64,000 bases of DNA from SAR116 cluster alpha proteobacterium HIMB100. Lineage in GTDB: Bacteria > Pseudomonadota > Alphaproteobacteria > Puniceispirillales > Puniceispirillaceae. The translations under genes were made by a program, and so were the position numbers. This document shows positions 10,867 to 19,730 of the stretch, piece after piece; position 1 is the stretch's first letter, and each line of letters starts with the position of its first letter. The DNA lies in contig AFXB01000001.1 of the NCBI GenBank assembly GCA_000238815.2, forward strand, positions 186,001 to 250,000, given 5' to 3'. Under the pieces are notes generated by a model. The model did no database searches. It was not told where the DNA came from and saw nothing but the letters and a program-made list of their open reading frames with translations.

Positions 10867-12104
10867 TCTGTTTCACCAGCATAAGAGACAGGCAGGCATA
10901 TTGTAGCCTGGGCCAGCGCGGCTATGCCTTCACCCCGGCCAGTGAACCCCAAACGCTCACTTGTGGTCGCCTTCACAGATAATCGGGTAGCGAGTAAGCC
11001 TGTGATTTGTGATAGACGATCTGTCATCTGTTGCCGGTGCGGTCCAATTTTGGGCTGCTCACAGATAATGGTCACATCAAGCAAGGTGACATAGCCGCCA
11101 GCCTTAGTTACCTGTTCAAGGGCAAACCGTAAAAATTGGTCAGATGAAGCAGCCTTCCATTTAGGGTCAGATGGCGGAAAATGTTGACCGATATCACCCA
11201 TCGCCAGACAGCCCAAAACAGCGTCACATAGTGCGTGTAGCCCGACATCACCGTCAGAATGTGCGACCAGGCCGTGGTCATGATCGATCGCCACGCCGCA
11301 AATCATTATTGGCCCAGTTTGTTCTGATGAAAATTTATGAACATCAAAGCCACTGGCGGTACGAGTCTCTGTTTGCTGGCTGTTCTGCATCATATCAAGG
11401 TCTTCCGCAAAGGTGATTTTTTCAAGTTCTGATGCGCCATCAACACAAATCAGCTTCAGGCCAGCCCGTTCAGCGAGGCTGGCATCATCAGTGATGGTTG
11501 AATCCCCATCACCAGCGGCAAATGCCTCATGCAACTTCAGCAATGTGTCAAAGGCGAAGGCTTGCGGTGTTTGCACCAGCCGCAGGCTTGTTCGGTCAAG
11601 TGTTGATAAGATGGTTTGTGTATCATCAACCTGTTTTACCGTGTCGCTGATGGGCAGGGCAGGTACAGCGCCATCTGCATCTGTATTCAGAGCGTCTAAC
11701 AACGCATCAAGAACCTGATGAGGGACGAACGGCCGGGCTGCATCATGCACGGCAACCCGTGATTTGTGTACAGTCTTTTTTAAAGCCCTCAGACCATTTA
11801 ACGTCGACGCTGTGCGTGTTGGACCGCCTGTGGTGAACTGAACCGTTACCGGGCAAGAGGCGGCAGCTTGTTTGAGCTGTTTTATAGCAGTTTCATCCAT
11901 GCCGCCTTCAGGTAACACCACAATGATGCGCCCGCATTGTGGCCAGCAGCTAATCGCCTCTACACTATGCAACAGGACGAGCTTGCCGGATAAATTTTGG
12001 AATTGCTTTGCTGGTCCTGCAGCAGATTTATCTGCCGAAAATCGGCGGCTTTGTCCTGCAGCCAAAATGATAAAATCCATGGTCATGTCTGCAGCGGTCA
12101 TCAC
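10863..12104 (-). CDS. ispDF: bifunctional IspD/IspF isoprenoid enzyme
   Basis: Fusion of MEP cytidylyltransferase (IspD, about residues 9-240) and MEcPP synthase (IspF, about 255-410), two non-consecutive steps of the methylerythritol phosphate pathway. The IspD half shows FIILAAGQSRRF and VAVHDAARPFV; the IspF half shows SGFDVHKF, AHSDGDVGLHALCDAVLG and KATTSERLGFTGRGEGIAA. The fusion is usual in alphaproteobacteria. The first codon can be read as GTG (12104) with ATG directly after it, and AAGG lies 6 bases upstream of the GTG. It leads an operon with pgpA and pncC and is divergent from dusB. Confidence 0.96.
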   Translation of the reverse strand: MMTAADMTMDFIILAAGQSRRFSADKSAAGPAKQFQNLSGKLVLLHSVEAISCWPQCGRIIVVLPEGGMDETAIKQLKQAAASCPVTVQFTTGGPTRTASTLNGLRALKKTVHKSRVAVHDAARPFVPHQVLDALLDALNTDADGAVPALPISDTVKQVDDTQTILSTLDRTSLRLVQTPQAFAFDTLLKLHEAFAAGDGDSTITDDASLAERAGLKLICVDGASELEKITFAEDLDMMQNSQQTETRTASGFDVHKFSSEQTGPIMICGVAIDHDHGLVAHSDGDVGLHALCDAVLGCLAMGDIGQHFPPSDPKWKAASSDQFLRFALEQVTKAGGYVTLLDVTIICEQPKIGPHRQQMTDRLSQITGLLATRLSVKATTSERLGFTGRGEGIAALAQATICLPVSYAGETE

Positions 12105-12251
12105 TTTGCCTTGTTGTTTTTTTCAGCCCGGAACAGCTTTGCCCCGTTTCTAGCCTGATGTTAGCAGACTTGTCCAGCTGAGCCCAATTCGCTGGAGATG
12201 ATGACAGGCACATGATGTTCAGTAAATCTGCCTATTTTTTGGGCAGACTTC

Positions 12252-12281
12252 TGGACATTTCCTGTAAGTTTCAGGCATACT
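12252..12281 (+). promoter_or_regulatory. candidate promoter giving a leaderless dusB message
   Basis: TGGACA (12252-12257, 5 of 6 to the -35 consensus), an 18-base spacer and CATACT (12276-12281, 4 of 6 to the -10 consensus) would start transcription at about the dusB ATG (12289). No ribosome-binding sequence precedes that ATG. Just upstream, TCTGCC (12227-12232) and GGCAGA (12242-12247) form a small inverted repeat. Confidence 0.35.
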
Positions 12282-12288
12282 CAGCGTC

Positions 12289-13293
12289 ATGAGGTATGTT
12301 ATTGACCAAATTTTAGGCCTTTCTCGGCAAGATGGCGTTCCTGATGTGGTTTTGGCCCCGATGTCAGGGATTACAGACAGGCCTTTTCGGGCGGCTGTTC
12401 GGCGTGCTGGCGGTGGATTGGTCATCAGCGAAATGGTTGCCAGCCATGCGATGCTTACAAATGTGCGCACTGAAATGCGCAAAATTTCCACTGACCTCCA
12501 AAATGAAGCACCGATTGGCTTGCAAATTGCCGGATGGGATCCGGATATGATGGCTGAAGCGGCGCGCATGGCAGAGCAGATGGGGGTGAATGTGATTGAT
12601 ATCAATATGGGCTGCCCTGCAAAAAAAGTGACCGGGCGCGCGTCCGGCTCAGCCTTGATGCGCGAGCCTGAGCGGGTAGAGGCTATTTGTGCTAATGTTG
12701 TGCGTGCTGTGTCTGTCCCGGTTACCTTGAAGACCAGGCTAGGGTGGGACGATGCGTCTTTAAATGCGCCAGATATTGCCAAAATAGCAGAAAATTGCGG
12801 CATCAGACTGATTACCATTCATGGACGGACACGCTGTCAGATGTATAAGGGCGAGGCAGACTGGGCAGCAATACGAGCTGTTGTAAATGCGGTGAACATT
12901 CCGGTTCTGGCCAATGGGGACATTACAAGCTGTGAGGACGCAGCAGAAGCGATCCGTTTTTCAGGGGCTGCAGGCGTAATGGTAGGGCGGGCCGCGATGG
13001 GGCAGCCTTGGTTGTTAGCCCAAATAGCTGATCATCTCGCAGGTCGGCCTGTTCGGCCTGTGCCGGATATGCGCACACGCCATCATATGATGCAGGCTCA
13101 TTTATCTGATATTCTGAAACAATCAGGCGAGAAAGGTCTGCGCTCTGCGCGGAAGCATTTTGCCAGCTATTGTGATCACCTTGATAAGTCTGACAGTCTG
13201 CGAGATGTCGCGTTAAGGGCAGATAGTGCAGCACCAATACAAAAGGCCATTGACCGCTATTTCCTGGACCAGTCCAGATTATCAGCAGCATAG
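12289..13293 (+). CDS. dusB: tRNA-dihydrouridine synthase (NifR3 family)
   Basis: FMN enzyme reducing uridines in the D-loop of tRNA. In rhizobia, Rhodobacter and Azospirillum this gene, called nifR3, is the first gene of the ntrBC operon, exactly as here. Hallmarks: [41 protein letters not shown] with the catalytic Cys, [13 protein letters not shown] and [10 protein letters not shown]. The 334 aa length fits. No clear ribosome site precedes the ATG; the alternative is a leaderless message. ntrB follows by 22 bases. Confidence 0.93.
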   Translation: MRYVIDQILGLSRQDGVPDVVLAPMSGITDRPFRAAVRRAGGGLVISEMVASHAMLTNVRTEMRKISTDLQNEAPIGLQIAGWDPDMMAEAARMAEQMGVNVIDINMGCPAKKVTGRASGSALMREPERVEAICANVVRAVSVPVTLKTRLGWDDASLNAPDIAKIAENCGIRLITIHGRTRCQMYKGEADWAAIRAVVNAVNIPVLANGDITSCEDAAEAIRFSGAAGVMVGRAAMGQPWLLAQIADHLAGRPVRPVPDMRTRHHMMQAHLSDILKQSGEKGLRSARKHFASYCDHLDKSDSLRDVALRADSAAPIQKAIDRYFLDQSRLSAA

Positions 13294-13315
13294 TGTTCGT
13301 CGGGGGAAATATCAG

Positions 13316-14458
13316 ATGATGAAATCTGGTGCTCATGCACATGCAGAGCTTGAAGATATATCTGCTGAATTGCTGAATATGCTGCCCTTTCCGCTATTGT
13401 TGATTGACAGTGAAGATAAATTTGTGTGGTTGAATCCGGCCGCGGAAAGTTTCTTTCAAAGCAGTACGGCATATCTTGCGGGCAGGGTGTTGACAGAAAT
13501 GCTGCCTGCCGACAGCCCGTTTTTTGCTTTACTTCACCGCGTCAGAAAAGCCGGACGTCCCGTTGTTGAAAAGGCAATGGGGCTGGTCAGCCCAAAGCTG
13601 GGGGTGCGAACGGGGGCAATACAAATGGTGCCTATTGCGGCTTCGGGCCAGCCAGAAACGAAAGCCCAAATACTGGTGTCGATTCAAGAACAGTCTATGG
13701 CCGAACAATTATCGACCCAAAGTCAATTCAAAGGGGCTGCGTTGTCGATGGCAAAAATGACTGCTCTTTTGGCTCATGAAATTAAAAACCCTCTGGCAGG
13801 GATAAAAGGGGCAGCACAGCTTTTAGAATTAGATTTGCCTGTGGAATATCGCGAGCTGAGCGGCATGATCGTTGATGAAACTGATCGCATTACGTCTCTT
13901 CTCAGCCGTATCGAAACCTTGTCATCTGACACACCAGTGAAATTCGCAGATGTGAATATTCATGAAGTCCTTGATCATTGTATTCGGATTACAAAAGCCT
14001 CATTTGGCCGCCATTTAACTGTGATCAGAAGATATGATCCCTCATTACCTGACGTCAGGGCTGATCGGGAATTATTGGTCCAGTGTTTTTTAAATCTGTT
14101 TAAAAATGCAGCAGAAGCAACAAAAGCTGGTGATGAGCTCACATTAAGCACGTCCTATTCTCTTACGCGTTATGTGTCCAGCCTGTCTGATGGCAGGCGC
14201 GTTCATTTGCCTTTTCAAATTGAAATCGAAGATACAGGAGCAGGCATTCCAGATGAGCTGGCAGATCATATTTTTGAGCCGTTTATCTCAACAAAATCTG
14301 GGGGATCAGGATTGGGGCTTGCAATGGTCGCCAGTGTGATTGCTGACCATGGCGGTTCAATTACCCCTTTGCCGCGAAGGCAAGGGACCTGTTTTAGCAT
14401 AAATCTGCCGGTTATGACCAACACAAGCCACGGGCGAAATACAGAGGCAGAGCGCTGA
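13316..14458 (+). CDS. ntrB: nitrogen regulation sensor histidine kinase NtrB
   Basis: Soluble PAS-histidine kinase that phosphorylates or dephosphorylates NtrC under PII control. An open frame extends upstream into dusB, but GGGGGA at 13302-13307 supports the ATG at 13316 (380 aa). An N-terminal PAS domain (about 16-125) is followed by HisKA with His154 in LLAHEIKNPLAGIKGAAQLL, and a HATPase domain with an N-box (LFKNAAEAT), DTGAGIP and a GSGLGLA glycine box. All kinase motifs look intact, unlike those of its partner NtrC. The stop overlaps the ntrC ATG by one base, implying coupling. Confidence 0.93.
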   Translation: MMKSGAHAHAELEDISAELLNMLPFPLLLIDSEDKFVWLNPAAESFFQSSTAYLAGRVLTEMLPADSPFFALLHRVRKAGRPVVEKAMGLVSPKLGVRTGAIQMVPIAASGQPETKAQILVSIQEQSMAEQLSTQSQFKGAALSMAKMTALLAHEIKNPLAGIKGAAQLLELDLPVEYRELSGMIVDETDRITSLLSRIETLSSDTPVKFADVNIHEVLDHCIRITKASFGRHLTVIRRYDPSLPDVRADRELLVQCFLNLFKNAAEATKAGDELTLSTSYSLTRYVSSLSDGRRVHLPFQIEIEDTGAGIPDELADHIFEPFISTKSGGSGLGLAMVASVIADHGGSITPLPRRQGTCFSINLPVMTNTSHGRNTEAER

Positions 14459-15888
14459 TGAGTAACCGGACTCCGCAAATTCTTGTCGCTGACGATGACC
14501 GGACGGTGCGAACAGTTATTTCGCATGCGTTGAGCAAGCAGGGCTATCAGGTAGGGGCGACAACGTCTGTTGCCGGTTTGTGGGATATGGCCACAGCTGG
14601 CAGAGGCGATGTGCTGATTACAGATGTTAATTTTCCAGATGGTGATGCGCTGGATTTGCTGCCCCGGCTGCAGGAAAAGCGTCCGGATTTGACCATTATC
14701 GTGATGAGCGCACAGGCAAATCTGCTGACTGCGATAAAAACCCAGCAACGTGGTGTTTTTGATTATTTGCCAAAGCCGTTTGAATTGCGCCAGCTTTTGG
14801 ATGTGATGTCGAGAGCCATTTCCGAAGACAGAACTGACTTATCTCCAAACAGGCTGTCAGCCGGCCTGCCAAAGCAGATACCCGCCCCATTGATGGGAAA
14901 ATCGCCTGCCATGCAGGTGACCTTTAAATTGCTGGGCCGTATCGCAACACAGTCCGTGCCGGTATTGATCAAAGCTGAACCTGGCTCAGGAAAGCAAATT
15001 GTGGCGCAGACCTTACATGAAATGAGCCATTTGTCTTCAGCAGGTTTTGAGGCTGTGGAATTGTCTCAGCTTGAACCAGATCAACATATAGATTTGTTAT
15101 TTGGACCACGCGGTCTGGTCACCCGAACATCGGTTGGCAGTTTATTTTTGAATAATATTGATCAGCTGTCTGTTCCTGCGCAGAAAGCGCTTGCTCAATT
15201 TATGGTATCTGGTTCATCTGGCTCTCGCCTGCAGCTCGCTCAGCTCGGACAATTGCGTCTGATTTGCGGCACATCCGCCGATTTAAAACAACAGGTCAGC
15301 AAGGGGACATTCAGAGAAGATCTGTATTTTGAATTATCTGTAGCTGAACTGGGTATGCCGCCTTTAAGGGACCGTCAGGAGGATATTCCGCAAGTTGCCA
15401 GCTGGGTTTGCGATCAGCTGAACGGTCAGTTTCAAACTGAACGGCGTCTGACAGCCGAGGCGATGAATTGTCTGCAAAATCATCTCTGGCCTGGAAATGT
15501 AAAAGAACTTGAAGTGCTGCTGAAACGCCTGTTCATTGCCACTACAGAACAACAAATTTCTGCTAGCATGGTCGAACAGGAGCTGGATAAGCTGTCTTCT
15601 TTGGCTGAACAATCATCACAGGAGCCGCTGGCCAGTTCTGATAGTCTTTCAGACGCCGTTGAGTTTCACGTTACCCGCTATTTCAGAGCTTTGCGCGGGG
15701 CTGAGCCGGATGCTGGTTTGCATGAACGTATTCTGGCGGAAGTAGAGCGGCCGTTAATTGTTTCTACGCTATATCATACTGGCGGCAACCAGATTAAGGC
15801 TGCGGCCATATTGGGGTTAAATCGAAATACCTTGCGAAAAAAAATAAGAGAGTTGAAAATTTCAACAAATAGGGCTGAATACAAATAA
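14458..15888 (+). CDS. ntrC: NtrC-family response regulator with eroded sigma-54 activation core
   Basis: Response regulator paired with NtrB. The receiver domain (1-120) is intact, with the acidic cluster at residues 12-14, phospho-acceptor Asp56 and Lys106. The AAA+ domain (about 145-370) aligns over its length but has lost key parts: the Walker A segment reads AEPGSGK (173-179) with the first Gly changed, the GAFTGA loop that contacts sigma-54 is missing (FGPRGLVT at 215-222), and Walker B is LFLNNI (229-234) instead of LFLDEI. The C-terminal Fis-type helix-turn-helix (about 442-462, ending LNRNTLRKKIREL) is intact. Rhodobacter capsulatus NtrC is a known GAFTGA-less activator of sigma-70 promoters. 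The inference is a DNA-binding, phosphorylation-controlled regulator that does not drive sigma-54. Confidence 0.88.
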   Translation: MSNRTPQILVADDDRTVRTVISHALSKQGYQVGATTSVAGLWDMATAGRGDVLITDVNFPDGDALDLLPRLQEKRPDLTIIVMSAQANLLTAIKTQQRGVFDYLPKPFELRQLLDVMSRAISEDRTDLSPNRLSAGLPKQIPAPLMGKSPAMQVTFKLLGRIATQSVPVLIKAEPGSGKQIVAQTLHEMSHLSSAGFEAVELSQLEPDQHIDLLFGPRGLVTRTSVGSLFLNNIDQLSVPAQKALAQFMVSGSSGSRLQLAQLGQLRLICGTSADLKQQVSKGTFREDLYFELSVAELGMPPLRDRQEDIPQVASWVCDQLNGQFQTERRLTAEAMNCLQNHLWPGNVKELEVLLKRLFIATTEQQISASMVEQELDKLSSLAEQSSQEPLASSDSLSDAVEFHVTRYFRALRGAEPDAGLHERILAEVERPLIVSTLYHTGGNQIKAAAILGLNRNTLRKKIRELKISTNRAEYK

Positions 15889-15940
15889 AGCTTGAACACG
15901 CAAAACGTGGGAACATCAGGTCACACACGGGAAACAGGAC

Positions 15941-18190
15941 ATGACAAATCCGCTTCATTTCGGGTCTGCTGACCACTCTGTTCAAAAAACAGGGCAGGGT
16001 GCAGCTGTGTCAGGTCAGGTAAAAACACCAGCAGCTCCGGCCGCTCGGCAGTGGTGGGTTGGTGATCGCCTGGCCTATTTGGTGATTACGGTTGCTGTCG
16101 GGATAGGCATAACTGTTTTTTTCGCGTTATCGAAAGTAACTGACATCACCGCTCAGTCTGATCTTTTGATTATGAGTTTTCTTGTGGCGATGACGTTTCT
16201 GGGGCTTTTGCTGTTCTTTGTTGGACGGCAATTGTTACGGCTATGGCGTGAACGCAGCCAGCGGAATGCTGGGGCCCAATTGCATTTTAGACTTGCCCTG
16301 CTGTTTGGCGGTGTTACTGCGATACCTGCTGTTCTGGTGGCCATGTTTGCCATTTCAATGATCGATTATTCTTTGCGTGGGTGGTTTGCAGATCGGATTT
16401 CAACAGCTGTTAACGAATCTGTTGAAGTGGCCAGTGCGTATTTTGAAGAACATGCCCGGTCTGTACGGGGCCAAATTCTGGCAATGGCAAACGACCTCAA
16501 CCGTGAAGCACCACGTCTGGTGCGCAATCCAAATCAGTTGAATGAGTATATCTCTAACCAGACTGCGCTGCGGAATTTATCTGAGGCTGTGATAATTGAT
16601 GGGACAGGGCAAATTCTTGCAAAATCGCAATTTGCTTTTGCGCTGACTTTTTCGCGGGTGGATGATGAGCTTGTCGCACGGGCGCGGGATGGCGATGTTG
16701 TGATCATCACATCAAAAGAGAACAACAAGCTGCAAGCCATTGTAAAATTGAATGGTTTTGTTGATGCGTATTTATTGGCTGGGCGATTTATTGATGCTGA
16801 TGTTTTGGCAGCACTCAATCAGACACGTGTGGCAGCTGATGATTACCAATCCTTATCTCTTCGCCAGTTTGATCTTCAAATTTCACTGGCAGTGATGTTT
16901 GCCGTGGTGGCCCTGATGCTGTTGTTGGCATCTATCTGGGTAGGGCTAAATCTGGCCACATCTATTGCCGGGCCCTTGGTCAGCGTGATCACTGTTGCTG
17001 AACAGGTGCGTAGCGGTAATTTAAAAGAGCGCGTGCCCGAAAGTGAAGATGTGGATGAAATTGCGCGGCTCGGGTCTAGTTTCAACAGAATGCTTGACGA
17101 TGTGTCCAGCAGCCGCGAACAGTTGGTGCAGGCCAACCGGCAATTAGATGCACGTCGCGAATTTACTGAAGCTGTTCTGGGCGGCGTATCATCTGGTGTC
17201 ATCGGTTTGGACCGGGATGGTAAAATTACCTTACCAAATCAAGCCGCTTGTGAATTATTGGGGAAAAATTTTGATGAACTTTACGGCCAGGTGTTAACCG
17301 AGATTCAGCCAGCCTTTGCACCATTGTTTGATGGGATTGATCAGAGACGACGTGTTCATCCAGAACGACAGCTTGATATGCAGATTAACAGTCGTGTCGT
17401 GGTTTTGCGTACCCGCGTCACCTCAGAACGTGTTGATGGACGGCTGGTTGGTTATGTTGTCACTTTTGATGATGTTACTGATTTCCTGGCAGCAGAACGA
17501 AAGGCGGCATGGGCTGATGTTGCCAGGCGGATCGCCCATGAAATTAAAAATCCTCTCACGCCAATTGCCTTGGCAACTGACAGGTTGAAGAAAAAATATC
17601 GTCCATCTGACGATACAGATGGTGATAAATTTGATGATTATTTGTCCATTATTACCCGCCAGGTTGATGATATTGGGCGTATGGTCGAAGAATTTTCCCA
17701 ATTTGCCCGTATGCCTGCACCTGTATTGACGCAAATAGATGCGCGTAAGCTTGTGACAGAACAGAAAATGTTGCTTGATCCAAACAGTCAGGTGTCCCTG
17801 ACCACACATCTTCCCGCAGGTGACCAGCCTGTTTATATCAACGCAGATGCTGGTCTGATGAGGCAGGTGATTACCAATCTGACCAAAAATTCGATTGAAA
17901 GCATGCAGGATAATTTTATCGATGCCCCAAAAATTGATTTGCGTTTGCAGATTGTCAACGCGCGGGCAGAAATTACTGTGCGCGATTATGGGCCTGGCTT
18001 CCCGGCCTCAAATATGGCTCGTTTTCTAGAGCCCTACGTGACTACTCGCGAAAAGGGAACCGGATTGGGGTTAGCTATTGCGCAGAAAATCATCTCAGAT
18101 CACCGTGGTGAGATTACCTTGCAAAATCACAGCGAAACAGGGGCAGTTGTGACCTTGTCACTTCCTCTGGCCGGAGACCTGTCTCAATGA
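15941..18190 (+). CDS. ntrY: membrane sensor histidine kinase NtrY
   Basis: Sensor partner of NtrX, linked in other alphaproteobacteria to nitrogen, redox or envelope control. Of its 749 residues the N-terminal part holds about four membrane helices (roughly 43-65, 78-102, 110-135 and 310-335) bounding a periplasmic sensor region. A HAMP domain, a PAS domain (from about residue 405), HisKA with RRIAHEIKNPLTPIALATD and a HATPase domain with DYGPGFP and GTGLGLA follow. It begins 52 bases after ntrC and its stop overlaps the ntrX start, so ntrBC and ntrYX probably form one transcript from dusB. Confidence 0.94.
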   Translation: MTNPLHFGSADHSVQKTGQGAAVSGQVKTPAAPAARQWWVGDRLAYLVITVAVGIGITVFFALSKVTDITAQSDLLIMSFLVAMTFLGLLLFFVGRQLLRLWRERSQRNAGAQLHFRLALLFGGVTAIPAVLVAMFAISMIDYSLRGWFADRISTAVNESVEVASAYFEEHARSVRGQILAMANDLNREAPRLVRNPNQLNEYISNQTALRNLSEAVIIDGTGQILAKSQFAFALTFSRVDDELVARARDGDVVIITSKENNKLQAIVKLNGFVDAYLLAGRFIDADVLAALNQTRVAADDYQSLSLRQFDLQISLAVMFAVVALMLLLASIWVGLNLATSIAGPLVSVITVAEQVRSGNLKERVPESEDVDEIARLGSSFNRMLDDVSSSREQLVQANRQLDARREFTEAVLGGVSSGVIGLDRDGKITLPNQAACELLGKNFDELYGQVLTEIQPAFAPLFDGIDQRRRVHPERQLDMQINSRVVVLRTRVTSERVDGRLVGYVVTFDDVTDFLAAERKAAWADVARRIAHEIKNPLTPIALATDRLKKKYRPSDDTDGDKFDDYLSIITRQVDDIGRMVEEFSQFARMPAPVLTQIDARKLVTEQKMLLDPNSQVSLTTHLPAGDQPVYINADAGLMRQVITNLTKNSIESMQDNFIDAPKIDLRLQIVNARAEITVRDYGPGFPASNMARFLEPYVTTREKGTGLGLAIAQKIISDHRGEITLQNHSETGAVVTLSLPLAGDLSQ

Positions 18191-19563
18191 ATGAAGAAAT
18201 TTTGATTGTTGATGACGAGCCTGATATTCGCTCACTGATCAGTCTCACGCTGGAAGATGAAGGATTTGTAACTGTTCAGGCAGCAAATGCCCAGGAAGCC
18301 CGAACGGTCATTTCGTCTCGGCCACCCTCTTGTATTATCTTAGATATCTGGATGCGTGACTCAGATATGGATGGTATTGATATCCTGAAATGGGTTCAGG
18401 GTTTGTATCCTGAGGTGCCTGTGCTGATGATTTCCGGGCATGGCACAATAGAAACTGCCGTTCAGGCCCTCCGATTTGGAGCGCATGATTTCATTGAAAA
18501 ACCCTTCAAAACAGAACGGTTATTGCTCACCGTAAGACGGGCCCTGCAACAATCTCGTCTTGCGCGCGAAAATGCAGAATTGAAAGCACGGACGGGGCAA
18601 GCAGGTCAGCGTCAGCTTATTGGCCAATCATCTGCTGTGAAACAATTACAGCAATCAATTGACAGAGTTGCCCCTACTGCCAGTCGGGTGCTGATCAGTG
18701 GTCCTTCTGGCTCAGGTAAAGAAATGGCCGCCCGACTGATCCATGAACGCTCTGACAGGCGTGATGGCCCGTTTATTGTGGCGAGTTGTGCGCGGCTAAA
18801 CACAACCCATGCCGACCGTGATTTGTTTGGTTCAGAAGGGCTGCAGTCTGGACGACGGGTGATCGGATTATTTGAACAAGCGCATAGGGGAACACTTTAT
18901 TTTGACGAGATTTGTGAGTTACCACTGGCAATTCAGAGTCGGCTGGTCAGGACAGTCGCTGAACAAAATTTCAGACGGGTAGGCGGGAATACAGAAGTAT
19001 CAACAGATGTGCGAGTAATTTCTGCCTCTAGTCAGGATTTGCAAGCTGCAATTGCAGATCATGTTTTGCGGGAAGATTTATATTACAGACTTGGGGTGAT
19101 TTCTTTATCTGTCGCTCCGCTATCTTCGCGACGAGAGGATATTGGAGCATTGGCGCGTCATTTCGTTTCAGACTTTGCAGACCAGCTAGGGTGTCCGCCT
19201 GTAAAGCTGGGAGAGGATTTGTTAAATGCCATGCGCGCTTACAACTGGCCAGGTTCTGTTCGTCAATTACGCAATGTGATAGAAACCTTGATGATTCTTG
19301 CAGATAAATCATCTGACGAGCCGCTCAGTGCCCAGGCTCTACCTCAGGAAATTCTGTCAGGCGCAGAACAAGAGGTCCGATCTGTTTTGGAAAAAAGCCT
19401 GTCTCTGCCATTAAGGGAGGCAAGGGAAGAGTTTGAGCGGGAATATATGCGCCTGCAACTGGATAAATTTGGCGGCAATGTATCGCAAATGGCAAAATTT
19501 GTAGGGATGGAACGTTCGGCTCTGCATCGTAAGTTAAAGTCTTTAGGGCTGCAGGCATCTTAG
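18187..19563 (+). CDS. ntrX: response regulator NtrX
   Basis: Receiver-AAA+-Fis regulator of 458 aa paired with NtrY; its ATG overlaps the ntrY stop by four bases. The receiver phospho-site is Asp53. The AAA+ domain keeps Walker A (GPSGSGK, 172-178) and Walker B (LYFDEI, 237-242), but where sigma-54 activators have GAFTGA it reads FGSEGLQSGRRVIG (214-227). From memory, lack of GAFTGA is normal for alphaproteobacterial NtrX. The C-terminal helix-turn-helix ends MERSALHRKLKSLGL. Confidence 0.93.
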   Translation: MNEEILIVDDEPDIRSLISLTLEDEGFVTVQAANAQEARTVISSRPPSCIILDIWMRDSDMDGIDILKWVQGLYPEVPVLMISGHGTIETAVQALRFGAHDFIEKPFKTERLLLTVRRALQQSRLARENAELKARTGQAGQRQLIGQSSAVKQLQQSIDRVAPTASRVLISGPSGSGKEMAARLIHERSDRRDGPFIVASCARLNTTHADRDLFGSEGLQSGRRVIGLFEQAHRGTLYFDEICELPLAIQSRLVRTVAEQNFRRVGGNTEVSTDVRVISASSQDLQAAIADHVLREDLYYRLGVISLSVAPLSSRREDIGALARHFVSDFADQLGCPPVKLGEDLLNAMRAYNWPGSVRQLRNVIETLMILADKSSDEPLSAQALPQEILSGAEQEVRSVLEKSLSLPLREAREEFEREYMRLQLDKFGGNVSQMAKFVGMERSALHRKLKSLGLQAS

Positions 19564-19730
19564 TCTTTAAAAGGGTTTTGGCTTGCTCTGGGGACGAAAA
19601 TGAATAGAGTAGGGCACAAAAGGAGGCCAGCTCACTGTTTGCCGAGATTGCAAAACAAAATACTGGCTGAGCCGTGTGCCTGAATAAAATATAGGCCAGG
19701 CCAGAACGACTGGCTGAGAAGAGAGACTTC

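Noticed and set aside
12219-12818. 199-codon open frame on the minus strand across the start of dusB
   Set aside because: It overlaps the conserved dusB coding sequence, has a low-complexity Ser/Thr/Arg composition typical of antisense shadows and matches no family I recognise.
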